Assembly (NCBI GenBank): GCA_028822675.1
Contig: JAPKDE010000166.1
Coordinates: forward strand, 1-5,896
Origin: Dehalococcoidia bacterium
Lineage (GTDB): Bacteria > Chloroflexota > Dehalococcoidia > UBA3495
DNA: 5,896 nucleotides
Direction of reading: 5' to 3'
This document shows, piece by piece, positions 4,711 to 5,896 of the stretch (its first letter is position 1; every line of letters begins with the position of its first letter). A program made the position numbers and the translations under genes. The notes below the pieces were generated by a model that saw nothing but the letters and a program-made list of their open reading frames with translations, did no database searches and was not told where the DNA came from.

Positions 4711-5610
4711 CTACTCGGTTTTCTTGTCGATGGCGTCTTTGTTTGCAACGAATGTCCCGGCAATATGGTCATGAAGACCGCGTCTATCAGTGTCGCGTAA
4801 TACCCACAGTAAGCACATAAACAGTAGGACACCCGTGATGTAGCCTGCAATAAAGAAAATAATCGAGTAAGAGCCAGCTAGGAACAGGATGCCTGGCGCG
4901 GCTTTAATCACGATTTCCCGAAAAACTATGCGTTTGAATTCTGGAATTTCTCCCTGAGAATCCACAACCATAATTTTCAGCAGTATCTTTCCTGGGGTCT
5001 GGCCTCGTTGGTAAGTGAACCCCACAAAATAGGGAATAAATATAAGAATGCCCAACGCGGGCATATTAAAAATCTCGAAGAGGCCTGCGCCAACCAAGAA
5101 CAAAATTACGTAATCGACGGTAATCGCAGCCAATCGAGGCAAGAAACTGGCGTATTTTGATTCGGCCCCTGAGCTTGCCTGTCCGGTGCCGCAGTTGGGG
5201 CAATAATCCACACCGCGCCGGATGCGTGCCCCGCACTGGGAGCATGGTACGACCACCGCCGGCCTGGCCCAAGGGCCATTTGGTCTGTCGGAGATAGACG
5301 ACTGATCTTGTTCCCCGTCGGTCTCTTCGACTGGCGGGCATAGCGAGCAGGACCGAGTTGATGGATAAAAGTGTTCTTGGCACAGCGGAGCAACGCTACA
5401 CTTGGTGCAGTGCAAGGCCGCTTCTTTGGCCACCGGAACGCCGCAGGCCCGGCAGTAGGGAACGTAATCTCCGATGGAGCTTAGAGGATCCGACTCAGCC
5501 TCTACGAACGTTCCGCATTGCCCGCACGTCTTGGAGCCAGATAGCACAGATGCTCCGCAGTTGCCACAGAATTGTTTTTCAGTTGATTCGCTGGTGTCTG
5601 ATTCCGCCAT
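4711..5610 (-). CDS. Multi-zinc-ribbon RDD-family membrane protein
   Basis: This 299-residue protein has a cytosolic-looking zinc-binding head and a C-terminal RDD membrane domain. Head: ribbon 1, C15-x2-C18...C29-x2-C32; a central eight-ligand block, C53-x2-C56, C68-x2-C71, C77-x2-H80, C88-x2-C91, with cross-brace spacing similar to AN1 or B-box fingers; ribbon 3, C123-x2-C126...C137-x2-C140. An acidic Ser-rich linker (94-110) separates the central block from ribbon 3. RDD domain: RLAAITVD (159-166) with the signature Arg159 and Asp166, QRGQTPGKILLKIMVVDSQG (201-220), FRE (230-232) and DTDRRGLHDHIAGTFV (273-288), with three or four membrane spans at about 160-180, 183-200 and 239-271. RDD proteins are poorly understood, with proposed transport roles for some. 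The ATG at 5610 is the only start that keeps ribbon 1; an ATG slightly upstream is in another frame. The ribosome binding site (GCGGGA) is weak. Confidence 0.9.
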   Translation of the reverse strand: MAESDTSESTEKQFCGNCGASVLSGSKTCGQCGTFVEAESDPLSSIGDYVPYCRACGVPVAKEAALHCTKCSVAPLCQEHFYPSTRSCSLCPPVEETDGEQDQSSISDRPNGPWARPAVVVPCSQCGARIRRGVDYCPNCGTGQASSGAESKYASFLPRLAAITVDYVILFLVGAGLFEIFNMPALGILIFIPYFVGFTYQRGQTPGKILLKIMVVDSQGEIPEFKRIVFREIVIKAAPGILFLAGSYSIIFFIAGYITGVLLFMCLLWVLRDTDRRGLHDHIAGTFVANKDAIDKKTE

Positions 5611-5645
5611 CGGTTGTCCCGCAAAGCATTTTCTAGTCTCTTAAT

Positions 5646-5662
5646 GACGTGCCATTCACGTC
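5646..5662. promoter_or_regulatory. Perfect dyad GACGTG-N5-CACGTC between RDD gene and mnmA
   Basis: Two perfect six-base arms flank CCATT. The centre lies about 44 bp upstream of the RDD start codon and about 160 bp upstream of mnmA. Its size and position fit a dimeric repressor site for the RDD gene, or a small hairpin in its leader. No clear promoter for the RDD gene could be placed nearby, so the assignment is tentative. Confidence 0.3.
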
Positions 5663-5760
5663 CTCAATACAGACTACTACGAATCAGAAACTTCGGATGC
5701 ATCACGGCAGGCTAGATACGACAGCTATGTGGCTGCAGCGGGTGCGATTGTACGGCCTAT

Positions 5761-5788
5761 TTGGGGTATGCTAGTCTGAGAATCTAAT
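5761..5788 (+). promoter_or_regulatory. Candidate promoter for mnmA
   Basis: TTGGGG (5761-5766) and TCTAAT (5783-5788, five of six to the -10 consensus) are 16 bases apart. Transcription would begin near 5795, only about 18 bases before the ATG and just in front of the ribosome binding site. The -35 match is weak. The -10 overlaps an 8-bp palindrome CTAATTAG (5784-5791). Confidence 0.3.
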
Positions 5789-5812
5789 TAGTTTTTGGGA
5801 GAGTTTCCTGAT

Positions 5813-5896
5813 ATGCCGGAAAAAGTGGTTGTAGCCATGAGCGGAGGAGTGGATTCCTCTGTGGCCGCTCTGCTGTTGCAACAGCAGGGTTACGAC
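5813..5896 (+). CDS. mnmA: tRNA-specific 2-thiouridylase MnmA, N-terminal 28 residues
   Basis: Only the first 28 codons are in the window. They read as a P-loop-like strand, [18 protein letters not shown], whose SGGVDSS is the PP-loop ATP-pyrophosphatase motif (residues 10-16), then QQQGYD. That extended pattern, with the LLQQQGY helix end, is the usual N terminus of MnmA, which adenylates and thiolates U34 at the wobble position of the Lys, Glu and Gln tRNAs. The ATG at 5813 follows GGGAGAG (5797-5803) by nine bases. Other PP-loop enzymes such as ThiI or GuaA carry differing flanks, so MnmA is favoured. The gene diverges from the RDD gene with a 202-bp gap. Confidence 0.92.
   Translation, partial: MPEKVVVAMSGGVDSSVAALLLQQQGYD

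Noticed and set aside
5358..5636. Open frame of 92 codons on the plus strand
   Set aside because: It is antisense to the Cys-rich head of the RDD gene and shows no domain features of its own.
118..5896. Functional link between the tRNA genes and mnmA
   Set aside because: MnmA modifies U34 of Lys, Glu and Gln tRNAs, and the tRNAs here have G34 (GAG and GCA), so they are not substrates.

Overview
The window looks like ordinary chromosome from a bacterium of moderate GC content. The gene mix is a luciferase-like flavin/F420 oxidoreductase, an isocitrate lyase/PEP mutase-family enzyme, a type II haloacid-dehalogenase-like protein and a zinc-ribbon RDD membrane protein. Together with dispersed palindromic repeats carrying a CTGAGCCTGTCGAAGG core, this is most reminiscent of Chloroflexota of the Dehalococcoidia/SAR202 type. 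That placement is an inference from gene content and repeat style; no taxonomic marker is complete here.

Layout. Positions 1-204 hold two tRNA genes on the minus strand, tRNA-Leu(GAG) followed by tRNA-Cys(GCA), the latter cut by the window edge. A short divergent promoter region (205-320) separates them from four plus-strand genes: a small DUF2007-like protein with a C-terminal membrane anchor (321-689), a HAD-family hydrolase (772-1476), a protein resembling the 2'-5' RNA ligase/2H phosphoesterase fold but lacking its catalytic histidines (1568-2215), and an isocitrate lyase/PEP mutase-family lyase (2380-3234). A 446-bp gene-free block (3235-3680) lies between convergent genes and is filled with palindromic repeats of at least two families. 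On the minus strand follow an LLM-class oxidoreductase (4631-3681) and, upstream of it, a multi-zinc-ribbon RDD membrane protein (5610-4711). A divergent intergenic region then leads to the start of mnmA (5813 onward, truncated by the window end).

How the genes work together. The tRNA genes and mnmA belong to translation, although MnmA does not thiolate tRNA-Leu or tRNA-Cys, so their proximity need not mean anything. The HAD protein, the lyase and the LLM oxidoreductase look like accessory carbon metabolism enzymes acting on small acids or other organic compounds; nothing in the sequence ties them into one pathway. Gaps of 79 to 164 bp between most genes argue for several transcription units rather than one tight operon.

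I see no clear new multi-gene system. The points most worth a second look are the degenerate 2H-like protein, the HAD and lyase proteins with changed active-site residues, an apparently leaderless gene, a leader with two mutually exclusive hairpins, the 16-ligand zinc-binding head of the RDD protein, and the inverted repeat pairs at 3257-3526.
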